From DASQDN01 sp963825845 (GTDB lineage: Bacteria > Acidobacteriota > Terriglobia > Bryobacterales > Bryobacteraceae): a DNA stretch of 64,000 nucleotides. The notes below the pieces were generated by a model. The model was given only the letters and a program-made list of their open reading frames with translations. It made no database searches and was not told the origin of the DNA. Shown here piece after piece: positions 56,889 through 64,000 of the stretch. The stretch spans positions 94,490 to 158,489 of the forward strand of contig CAWGVL010000036.1 of NCBI GenBank assembly GCA_963825845.1, given 5' to 3'. Made by a program: the position numbers and the translations under genes. Positions within the stretch are counted from its first letter, which is position 1. Each line of letters starts with the position of its first letter.

Positions 56889-59472
56889 AGGCAAACTCAT
56901 TCGAACTCAGAAGCACCCAGGCATACTGCGCCCACTTATTCTCTCCCGCATCTTTCAGGAACTCAGACCAGCCCTGCGCTCGCTCTCGCTCGGCTCCCGA
57001 TTGAAATAATCCTCGGTATGCGGCAGTGATTCCGTCAGCATCATCCTCGCTGGCAATGCGTTTCGCCAGCGCAGCCGATCTGCGCGACACCACATCCGAG
57101 TTCAAGAAGAAAAGCTTCTGAAGTGGGACATTCGTCACCACCCGCTGTTCGCACGTCACCAAAGCCGAGGGCAGGTCGAACAACGACAAAGTCTCATCCT
57201 GCTGGAACCGGCTCGTCTTCGCATACACGGCGCGGCGTTTGAATTCCGCGTCCAGCGCCTTCGATTCTCCGCCGACCGTACGGTCGAGTTCTCCCGATGC
57301 CGCAAGCATCGCGTCCAACATCGATTCCGCTTCTAACCGCCGCCGATTCTGACGCCACACATACCGGTTCTCACCATCCGTCTTGTCGTTCCCCGAAACG
57401 CTTGCCGAAGACCGCTGGTACGCGTCAGACAACACGATTTCCCGAATCATTTCCTTGACCGAGTACTTGCGATCAACAAAGCGCGTTGCCAGATACTCGA
57501 GCAAATCCGGCAGCGCAGGTCGATCTCCCGCCTTCCCGAAGTTCGATGGCGTACGAACGATGCCCTGCCCGAACAGACTCATCCAGATTCGATTCACTGC
57601 GACACGCGCGGCGAGCGGATGATGAGCCACAGTGTCCGCCAACTGCAACCGGCCGCTTCCTTCACGAAACGCCAATACCTTTCCGCCCGACAGCGCCAAC
57701 GGGAACCCGCGAGGAACTACTTCACCCAGTTGCTCTGGATTACCGCGAATATTCAGTTGCAGGTCATAGGGTTCGAACTCAGCGGCGCCTTGCAGGAACG
57801 GATACTGCGGTGGAAGCGCCTTCTTCAATGCTTCTAACTTCGCTTTTAAGGCGTCATACTCGGCGCGGTGCTCCTGCGGAAGCAACTCGGGTGTCAAAGC
57901 GCGATCGAATTTGAACGGAGCCGATGCCTCTCCGAACGTTCGATTCCAGGCGACAAACCGGTCCCGCTCCAAAGAGCGAACCGGGATGTACGCTCCAGGA
58001 TTGAAGTCCTCTTCTGACCGGTATCCGCCAGGCAGCACAATCGTACGCAGTACCTTGGGAGCAGACTTTTCAGCCGCCGCGACCACGCGCTTGTTCTCGT
58101 CATCAACAACCTTCTTTTCCGCGATGATCTGCAGCATCAGAGCTTCAAAGCGCTTCGCTTCCACCTCGGTCCGATTCGCAAACCAGCTCTTCAGAAACGG
58201 GTGATTCTCCTCCGGCTTCGCCAAGTAAGCCTTCCACCGATCGACAACCTTCGTGTGTAATCCAGGAGCGGCGGGGCCACCGTTGGCAGCCGTCATATAG
58301 TCAGCAAGCCGGCCGGCGAAACTCTCCGCCAACGAAGCCGATTGCTCGTCGAGGAATTTATTCAGCGCCTTTTCCGCGGCGTCTACGTCCTTCTTCGCCT
58401 TCTGCCACGACGACGCCTCTTCCTCCTTCACCAGCGGGTATTCCTTATAGGCTGTACTGGCAAACACACCCGCCAGCGCATAGTAGTCACGCGCGGTAAA
58501 TGGATCGTACTTGTGGTCATGACAACGCGCGCATGCCACCGTTACGCCGAGCATTCCGCGTGTAACCACATCCACACGATCATTCCGCTCATCCGCGCGC
58601 GACTGCGCCGGCTGCGCGATGCCGTAATACCAAGGACCAACCCCGAGCAGACCGGTGGCCGGCAGAAGCGATGCGTCGTTCATACGATCCCCCGCCAGTT
58701 GCGCCATCAGGAAGCGATCGTACGGCATATCTTCATTGATCGCGTTAACAACCCAGGCTCGATATCGCCACGCGTTGGGATACGGAACCACGGCCGTGCC
58801 GGTAAAATCGTCCTCACCATAGCGAGCCAAGTCCAGCCATCGCCTTCCCCACTTCTCGCCAAAATGCGGCGAAGCCAGCAGCTTCGATACCAGGCGTGCG
58901 AACCAGTCATTCGACGAGTCTTCGAAGGCAGCCGCAAACTCGCCTTCGTCCGGCGGAAGACCGATCAGGTCGAAATAGAGACGTCGTATAAGCGTACGCT
59001 TGTCTGCGTGACCATTCGCGATGAGACCTTTGGTCTTTAGCGCGTCATCGATAAACCGGTCAATGCTTTCACCGTCATGGGTTTTTCGCAGCGGGCGAAA
59101 TGACCAGTGCTCTGCGGCATCGCTCCAGACCGCGCCCCCATCGATCCACGCGCGAAGGGTCTGCACCTCATCGGCGGTCAGAGCCGCGGTGGGAGGCATT
59201 GCTTTCACCCCCGGAACGTCGCGTGAAACCGCCTGAAATATCCGGCTCTCGACCGCGCTACCCGGCTTCACGGCGGGTCCCGACTTGCCGCCGAGCATCA
59301 TCGCGTCTCGTGAATCGAGGCGCAACCCGCCCATTCCCGTCTGCGCATGGCAGGCCCAGCACCGCGACACGAGGATCTTCCGCGCCGCCTCTTCGGACGC
59401 GCCATACGCCGTGGCCGCAGCCAGAAACCACCAGAGAGCGCGCAAAATACCCCCGCTAACGCAGCATATCAT
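56878..59472 (-). CDS. PSCyt1-DUF1549-DUF1553 protein with heme motif (intact)
   Basis: About 864 residues from ATG 59472 (an open frame extends to 59595 but would overlap the divergent aminotransferase). Signal GGILRALWWFLAAATAYGAS. Cytochrome domain with SRCWACHAQTGMGGLRLDSR. DUF1549: TLIRRLYFDLIGLPPDEGEF, GRRWLDLARYGED. A Lys/Glu-rich middle spans about residues 370-520. DUF1553: LAARVAVNRIWMSLFGQGIV, RRRLEAESMLDAMLAASGEL, LSSNEFAYVD. Frame intact. It pairs with the DUF1501 gene whose start overlaps its stop. Confidence 0.88.
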   Translation of the reverse strand: MICCVSGGILRALWWFLAAATAYGASEEAARKILVSRCWACHAQTGMGGLRLDSRDAMMLGGKSGPAVKPGSAVESRIFQAVSRDVPGVKAMPPTAALTADEVQTLRAWIDGGAVWSDAAEHWSFRPLRKTHDGESIDRFIDDALKTKGLIANGHADKRTLIRRLYFDLIGLPPDEGEFAAAFEDSSNDWFARLVSKLLASPHFGEKWGRRWLDLARYGEDDFTGTAVVPYPNAWRYRAWVVNAINEDMPYDRFLMAQLAGDRMNDASLLPATGLLGVGPWYYGIAQPAQSRADERNDRVDVVTRGMLGVTVACARCHDHKYDPFTARDYYALAGVFASTAYKEYPLVKEEEASSWQKAKKDVDAAEKALNKFLDEQSASLAESFAGRLADYMTAANGGPAAPGLHTKVVDRWKAYLAKPEENHPFLKSWFANRTEVEAKRFEALMLQIIAEKKVVDDENKRVVAAAEKSAPKVLRTIVLPGGYRSEEDFNPGAYIPVRSLERDRFVAWNRTFGEASAPFKFDRALTPELLPQEHRAEYDALKAKLEALKKALPPQYPFLQGAAEFEPYDLQLNIRGNPEQLGEVVPRGFPLALSGGKVLAFREGSGRLQLADTVAHHPLAARVAVNRIWMSLFGQGIVRTPSNFGKAGDRPALPDLLEYLATRFVDRKYSVKEMIREIVLSDAYQRSSASVSGNDKTDGENRYVWRQNRRRLEAESMLDAMLAASGELDRTVGGESKALDAEFKRRAVYAKTSRFQQDETLSLFDLPSALVTCEQRVVTNVPLQKLFFLNSDVVSRRSAALAKRIASEDDADGITAAYRGLFQSGAERERAQGWSEFLKDAGENKWAQYAWVLLSSNEFAYVD

Positions 59473-59519
59473 CCATCGCGGCTCCCTCGGCTCGCGTACA
59501 GTAAGAGAAGGGATAACCG

Positions 59520-60767
59520 ATGAATAGGCGTACGGCATTACAGAACTTCGGAGCAGCGGCTGCGCTTTTCGGTGTCCCCGCCCGATCCGCAACAAAGCAG
59601 GGCGATCTTCCCCCGGCAGAACTCAGAACGAAAGACGCGGACGCATACTGGACCCGCATCCGGAGCGAGCAGTTCTTATTAGCGGATTGGCGAGCTTACC
59701 TCAACAACGGAAGCCTGGGTGTGGCCCCGAAGCCGGTCGTTCAAGCCGTAGCCAATTACATGGAGCGCGCCGCCGCGCTCACCGAAGACGAATATCCACG
59801 GTGGGGCTACGAAACCCTCGACAAGCATCGCGAAACGCTGGCGAACTTCGCGGGGTGTAAGAAAGACGAACTCGCCATCATGCACAGTGCGACGGAGGCC
59901 ATGAGTACCATCGCCGCCGGCATTGATCTCAAGTCGGGCGACGAAGTCGTCATCACGGACCAGGAGCATCCAAGCGGCAAAGGCTGCTGGTATCTGCGGC
60001 AGGCGCGGCATGGCATCAAAGTCCGCGAGGTGCAGATCCCGATGCCTCCCCCAAAAACCGAGGCGCTTGTCGACCTGCTCCTCTCTGCCATCACTCCTGA
60101 CACACGAGTTCTTTCCTTCAGCGGTATTCTCACCACAACCGGCCTCGTCATGCCCGTTCGTGAAATCTGCGAAGCCGCACGCCGGAAAGGTGTGATCACG
60201 GTAGTCGATGGAGCGCACCTGCTTGGGCAGATATCCACGCGCATCTCCGATTTGGGCTGCGATTACTTCGCCGCGAGTCCACACAAGTGGATGTTTGCCC
60301 CCGCTGGATCCGGATTGCTTTACGTGCGCCAGGAGAATGTCGACCGCCTCTGGCCAACAATCGTAACCGGCAACTGGGACGACAAGAAGCTAGCTGCTGC
60401 GCGCTATATGATGGTGGGCACCAACAACCGGGCCATTGTCGAAGGCGCCGTCGCAGGAGTTCAGTTCTTCCAGTCCATCGGCGAAAGCGCCGTCTTCCAC
60501 CGGATCCACGAACTGGCGCAATACGTCCGGAAGCGAGCCGCGGAGATCCCGTACGTCGAACTACTCACGCCCGACGACGACCGTACCTATGGCGGTCTGG
60601 TGACCGTACGATTCCGCAACAAAGACCTGACGCGCTTTCGGGACGAATGCAGGAAACGCCGAATCTGGATCTACGGTGGCGACTTGCTCCGCGTCGCAAC
60701 GCACATTCACACCAGGCGCAAGGACCTTGATGCGCTCTTTTCCACCATGCGTGACACTCTAGGGTGA
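59520..60767 (+). CDS. Class-V aminotransferase (isopenicillin-N-epimerase/cysteine-desulfurase-like), Tat signal
   Basis: 415 residues. MNRRTALQNFGAAAALFGVP is a twin-arginine-like signal. PLP fold type I: AYLNNGSLGVAPKPVVQAVA, IMHSATEAMSTIAAGIDLKS, SFSGILTTTGLVMPVREICE, VITVVDGAHLLGQ (Asp), and FAASPHKWMFAPAGSGLLYV with the PLP Lys. C-terminal Arg region: TYGGLVTVRFRNKDLTRFRD, LLRVATHIHTRRKDLDAL. Closest to the exported CsdA/isopenicillin-N-epimerase-like subgroup; reaction unknown. It is divergent from the DUF1553 gene and 6 bases before the DUF3179 gene. Confidence 0.88.
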   Translation: MNRRTALQNFGAAAALFGVPARSATKQGDLPPAELRTKDADAYWTRIRSEQFLLADWRAYLNNGSLGVAPKPVVQAVANYMERAAALTEDEYPRWGYETLDKHRETLANFAGCKKDELAIMHSATEAMSTIAAGIDLKSGDEVVITDQEHPSGKGCWYLRQARHGIKVREVQIPMPPPKTEALVDLLLSAITPDTRVLSFSGILTTTGLVMPVREICEAARRKGVITVVDGAHLLGQISTRISDLGCDYFAASPHKWMFAPAGSGLLYVRQENVDRLWPTIVTGNWDDKKLAAARYMMVGTNNRAIVEGAVAGVQFFQSIGESAVFHRIHELAQYVRKRAAEIPYVELLTPDDDRTYGGLVTVRFRNKDLTRFRDECRKRRIWIYGGDLLRVATHIHTRRKDLDALFSTMRDTLG

Positions 60768-60773
60768 CCTGCA

Positions 60774-61983
60774 ATGCTCGGCAGCCGGAGACTCTGGTGG
60801 CTCCTCCTCCTCACATTTGCGGTGGTCGCATTTCTCGCATTCGCTTATCCGATGTATGTGATCCGTCCGTTCCGTGCGCAGGGGTTCCCGAGAACTCGCG
60901 CTGGCGTTAGCGGTTCGTAACTGGGGGCCGCCCATCGCGATTGCCGCCGCGGCAGGTGTCTTAGGCGCGGCGGTTGCCTTATGGAAGCGATCCACATCGA
61001 AACTCCCGAACATTGCGATCGCATGCGCCGCGGTACTGACGGTTGCCTTCGCGGTGCTTTCTCACATCAATGTGTATGAGAAGATGTTCCACCGCATCGA
61101 TTCGCCGGACGTCATAGCCGCCGCAGAAACAAAGATCGACGAGGATGACATGGTGCTCGCCGTTGAAGTCGAAGGTATCGCGCGAGCATATCCGGTCCGC
61201 ATGCTGGCGTATCACCATATCGCCAATGATGTGCTTGGGCGAGTCCCAATCGTCTCCACATATTGAACGCTATGTCACACCGGTCTGGTGTGGAAACGGG
61301 AACTCGACGGGCGAGCCTTGACGTTCAGGCTCGCGGGCATCAACAACCAGAACTTCCTCATGCGCGACGAAGAGACGGGCTCGTATTGGCAGCAGATCAG
61401 CGGTCGTGCGATATCGGGTCCGATGCGCGGCCGCCAACTCGAGCTGGTCCACTCTGACGAGCTGACCTTCGGCCTCTGGCGCAAAGAAATTCCGCAAGGA
61501 ACGGTGCTGAAACCCGTTGAAAAGTTCGCATCAGAGTACGAATCGAAGGACTGGGAAGCACATATCGGCAAAGCTCCGACAGTCGTAAGCACAAGCGGAA
61601 CGCCACACCGGCCTCGCGATCTAATGCTCGGTATCGAATTCAGAGGAGCAGCCCGAGCCTATCCTGTAGACGTCGTACTGAAGAGCAAACTCATTCAGGA
61701 TCGGATCGGCGGCACGCCGATCATCATCGTGGTCGGACATGATCAAAAGTCAATCCGGGCATTCGAAGCCAAAATCAAACCGGGCGAAGCCACCCCAGAG
61801 TTCTACCGTGACACTAGCGCAGTCCTAATGGATTCCATCACAGGCAGCCGCTGGAATTTCCGAGGCTGTGCTATCGAGGGTCCCACAACCGGCCAGTGCC
61901 TACATCCAATCCCAGCCCTCAAAGATTATTGGTTCGACTGGCGCATCTATCATCCACAAACGTCACTATTTGGCGGCAAATAA
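60774..61983 (+). CDS. DUF3179 membrane protein with in-frame TGA (candidate selenocysteine)
   Basis: Begins MLGSRRLWWLLLLTFAVVAF. One shift near 60887 leads to RELALALAVRNWGPPIAIAA. Three membrane segments come first (residues about 7-27, 48-65, 77-92), then the DUF3179 domain: IDEDDMVLAVEVEGIARAYP and NDVLGRVPIVSTY. Here TGA (61264-61266) replaces the first Cys of the family's TYCxxC motif, and the same frame continues TLCHTGLVWKRELDGRALTF to TAA 61981. No frame change is needed across the TGA. GGTCT sits in a hairpin 15 bases after it. The UxxC would be redox-like. Function of DUF3179 is unknown. No sel genes are nearby. Confidence 0.8.
61275..61293 (+). promoter_or_regulatory. Candidate bacterial SECIS hairpin
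   Basis: CACACC (61276-61281) pairs perfectly with GGTGTG (61287-61292), plus a T-G wobble at 61275/61293. The loop is GGTCT (61282-61286), the apical sequence recognised by SelB in E. coli fdhF. Fifteen bases separate the TGA from the loop, against 18 in fdhF. The loop codons are GGT CTG (Gly-Leu), as in fdhF. Confidence 0.7.
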
Positions 61984-62002
61984 AAATATTTACCAAGCCT
62001 TA

Positions 62003-62032
62003 TCCGTGTTCATTCGTGTTCATCCGTGGCCA
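62003..62032 (+). repeat. Short tandem repeat, three 10-base units
   Basis: TCCGTGTTCA, TTCGTGTTCA, TCCGTGGCCA lie head to tail in the intergenic region after the DUF3179 gene. This looks like the widespread extragenic TCCGTGTTCATCCGTGG-type repeat, from memory. No gene or promoter role is evident. Confidence 0.5.
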
Positions 62033-62190
62033 GTGACCCGTAATCGCTCTAACGAACGTAAATCTCAGCCCACGCAGTACCTGCATAACTCGGTTCACGC
62101 CCGCAAATAATTCCTTAACCCCAACCACAACAATCACTTCGCCGAACTAGCGACACGTGAATTTTGGAACCGGCACATACAATGGAACTG

Positions 62191-62227
62191 AAAGGTCGAA
62201 CGCCGTCAAAGGCGATTCGGCCTTTTT
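62191..62227 (+). terminator. Terminator/attenuator-like hairpin upstream of the MATEKQ gene
   Basis: AAAGGTCGAACGCC (62191-62204) pairs with GGCGATTCGGCCTTT (62211-62225) with one bulged base and one wobble pair around GTCAAA, and is followed by a run of five T (62223-62227). It ends 23 bases before the ATG at 62251. It could terminate upstream transcripts or attenuate the gene that follows. Confidence 0.6.
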
Positions 62228-62250
62228 CCATTTCCAAGGAGCACACTATT

Positions 62251-62892
62251 ATGGCCACCGAAAAGCAGATCGCCGCCAACCGCCGCAACGCACAGAAATC
62301 GACCGGCCCGAAATCCGACGCCGGCAAAGCGAAGGCAAAATTCAACGCCCTGAAACACGGAATGACGGCCGACACGGCGGTCCTTCCTTCGAAGACCCAA
62401 ACTCCTACGAACAACTTCGCGAGGCGTTGATCGATCATCACCAACCCGCGAATGCCTGCGAGCAGATGCTCGTCGAACTCGTCGTCGTAAACTACTGGCG
62501 AGCTTATCCGTGTACGGCGCGTGGAGACGGCGGCCTTCGAACTCGAAATAGAATCTATCAAGCGCAGCAATGGGAAGAGCGCCGCTCCCACCCTCGACGA
62601 TGACGAAGATATCGCCGACGCTTTCGCCGGCCCGCACGATACATTCCAGTACCTGCAGCGCTACCAGTCTGCCGTTGAACGGTCTTATTTCCGTTCCGTT
62701 GAAACATTGCGCAAAGCACAAAACGACCGGCGCCGCGAAGAACGTCGCAACGCTCCGCCCCAAAGAATTGGCTACGTTTCGAAAGGGAAGGCAGCAGCCG
62801 CCGCGAGCGCAGCTTCAGCAGCAACACCGGCACGAAAGAGCTGTGGCCCGAAACACAACTTGTCACCGCTACACCCACGCAAAATTTCTTGA
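62251..62892 (+). CDS. MATEKQIAANRRNAQKSTGP-type protein (frameshifts)
   Basis: ATG 62251 has AAGGAG nine bases upstream. MATEKQIAANRRNAQKSTGP then GKAKAKFNALKHGMTAD is the N-terminus of a protein family that recurs in Acidobacteriota and Planctomycetes genomes, from memory. The frame shifts near 62390 to EDPNSYEQLREALIDHHQPA, and near 62500 to LIRVRRVETAAFELEIESIK. The C-terminus is Arg/Ala-rich (LRKAQNDRRREERRNAPPQR). Reconstructed length about 213 residues. Function unknown; the basic N-terminus suggests nucleic-acid contact. Confidence 0.65.
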
Positions 62893-62923
62893 CATACTAT
62901 CCGTTTCGTACTAATTCTTTAGT
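62889..62923 (+). promoter_or_regulatory. Promoter and operator of the blaI-like gene
   Basis: TTGACA (62889-62894), a 17-base spacer, then TAATTC (62912-62917). Overlapping the -10 is the inverted repeat ACTAA-N4-TTAGT (62910-62923), which ends immediately before the GTG start at 62924. The start site would fall at or near the GTG, suggesting a leaderless message and autorepression. Confidence 0.55.
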
Positions 62924-63331
62924 GTGAGGAAACGAAGCACGGTTCTGACCGAACAAGAACTCGAAATCATGAAGATCGTGTGGGAACGCGGGGAAGTGAC
63001 GGTCCGGGAGGTCTACGAGGAACTTCTCGAGCGTCGCAAGATCGCGTACACAACGGTAATGACAATGCTTGGCGTGCTCGAAGGCAAGGAGCATCTGGAG
63101 AAAGCCGTCGGCGAGCGGGCGTATGTTTACCGTCCCGCCCGGCCGAAACAGGAAGTTTTCGGCAAGCGATGGTCTCCCGATTTCATCTCTCGCGTCTTTA
63201 ACGGCTCCGCGAAGCCGCTGATGCAGCACCTGATCGACAACGAACAGGTCAGCCGCGAGGAACTCGATGAGATCAAGACCATGCTCGAAAGTGAGGCGAA
63301 AGCCCGGAAGAAGCGGGAGCCCAAATCATGA
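62924..63331 (+). CDS. blaI: BlaI/MecI/CopY-family transcriptional repressor
   Basis: 135 residues. Winged-helix N-terminus: TVLTEQELEIMKIVWERGEV, TVREVYEELLERRKIAYTTV, MTMLGVLEGKEHLEKAVGER, AYVYRPARPKQEV. The C-terminal dimerisation helices follow (DNEQVSREELDEIKTMLESE). It binds a palindromic operator and is removed by proteolysis through the M56 partner encoded next, with a 4-base overlap. No beta-lactamase is visible; related acidobacterial pairs often control other genes. GTG is the only start that fits the family length. Confidence 0.92.
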   Translation: MRKRSTVLTEQELEIMKIVWERGEVTVREVYEELLERRKIAYTTVMTMLGVLEGKEHLEKAVGERAYVYRPARPKQEVFGKRWSPDFISRVFNGSAKPLMQHLIDNEQVSREELDEIKTMLESEAKARKKREPKS

Positions 63332-64000
63332 CGGACCTGATTACCTCTGAGAACGTCGTGGCGTGGGTCGCGCAGACAACCATCCTCATAGCCGCGGCTG
63401 CATTACTCAGCCGGTTGATTGGGGCTCGTGTAGCGCGCTGGCATCTTGCTTATCTCCACATTTTGCTCGCAATCTGCCCCCTGCTGCCGGTTCTTCAGAG
63501 ATGGGGATAAACCAGGACGAGCATTGCGTTCGCCCGCGCAAAACAGTGGCGCCGTCCGTCAGCAATGCATCTTTGGAGGCGAACGAGCCAGTTGACTGGG
63601 CCAGACGTCCGAGGCTGCGCTCGCCGGCGGGAATCGGATGCAGAATCATTTGGCTTTGTTTCGGGATGTCCCGACGGTGCGCCGCTACCGGAAGAACGCA
63701 CGTCCGTTTGATACGCTCCCGCCATCGATCTCTGCGGCTATCGATTTGACGGAGACGCGGGCGCAGTTCTCTGTTTCGCGCGAGATTTCCCGGACCGGTG
63801 ACATTCGGATGGTTATCTTCCGGTCGGTACTGGGTGTGCGCCGTCTGATTCCAAGGCTTATCTCCATAGAGCAACAGCTAGCGCCGTCGCCTGCCACGAA
63901 CTTACACATGTTCGCCGCCAGGACTGGCTCTCCAGTTTGACTGAGGAAGTCACCGCCGCCGTGCTCTGGTTTCACCCGGTATCTGGTGGCTTCTACGCCA
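63328..64000 (+). CDS. BlaR1/MecR1-like M56 membrane metallopeptidase, partial, frameshifts
   Basis: Begins MTDLITSENVVAWVAQTTIL with membrane helices (ILIAAAALLSRLIGARVARW, LAYLHILLAICPLLPVL) and continues past the right edge. The frame breaks near 63505 and several more times. Pieces in other frames show PVTFGWLSSGR, the zinc motif HELTH followed by VRRQDWLSSL at about 63893-63930, and AAVLWFHPVSGGFY, all M56 signatures. It would sense a signal and cleave the BlaI repressor. The sensor domain lies outside the window. Confidence 0.75.

Noticed and set aside
1..64000. CRISPR arrays, tRNA and rRNA genes
   Set aside because: No regularly spaced repeats and no tRNA or rRNA signatures other than the tmRNA were found by eye on either strand.

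Overview
The window reads as chromosomal DNA of an Acidobacteriota bacterium, most like the Bryobacterales/Solibacter group. This is an inference from gene content: an Oar-type outer-membrane beta-barrel, paired DUF1549/DUF1553 and DUF1501 genes, a sulfatase-fold/TPR protein, a Ser/Thr kinase with a WD40-like C-terminus, the futalosine menaquinone gene mqnD, a PEP-CTERM protein, and a BlaI/M56 pair. No rRNA, tRNA or CRISPR array was seen. One tmRNA is present.

Layout. 1-4.7 kb: outer-membrane barrel, lipoprotein sulfatase-fold/TPR protein, TPR protein. 4.7-15.4 kb: URO-D family protein, first DUF1553/DUF1501 pair, two rhamnonate-dehydratase-like enolase-superfamily genes, cytochrome c/PQQ dehydrogenase and an exported propeller. 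15.4-18.2 kb (minus): nucleoside hydrolase, MTR-kinase-like kinase and DUF547, joined by 4-base overlaps. 18.2-21.7 kb: second, intact DUF1553/DUF1501 pair. 21.7-25.8 kb: repeat-domain exported protein, unknown protein, Gfo/Idh/MocA oxidoreductase with a TIM-barrel isomerase, then clpS. 25.8-27.8 kb: ssrA followed by a 1.55-kb remnant element bounded by a 24-base direct repeat of the tmRNA 3' end. 28-34.7 kb: cytochrome b/molybdopterin oxidoreductase pair, PEP-CTERM protein, SPOR protein, YagF/YjhG-type xylonate dehydratase, stress protein. 35-42 kb: aldo/keto reductase, UvrC-like protein, and a minus-strand run ispG-meaB-mce-mtnP-glycosyltransferase. 42-50 kb: tspO, Hpt protein, mqnD, HEAT protein, S9 peptidase, guaB, ECF sigma/anti-sigma. 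50-55.5 kb: OmpA protein, esterase, decayed kinase. 55.5-62 kb: third DUF1501/DUF1553 pair, divergent from an aminotransferase and a DUF3179 protein. 62-64 kb: MATEKQ-type protein and a BlaI/M56 pair running off the edge.

The most interesting feature is the DUF3179 gene (60774-61983). An in-frame TGA at 61264-61266 sits exactly where the first Cys of the family's CxxC motif belongs. The 16th-20th bases after it are GGTCT, closed by a perfect 6-bp stem plus a wobble pair, resembling the SelB-recognised apical loop of E. coli fdhF. I read it as a candidate selenoprotein.

Caution: more than 20 genes carry single-base frameshifts, including the housekeeping genes guaB and ispG, and many lie at short homopolymers. 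Most are probably sequencing or assembly errors. The kinase at 53.5-55.5 kb and the integrase at 26.3 kb look genuinely degraded because they also have deletions, truncation or a nonsense codon.
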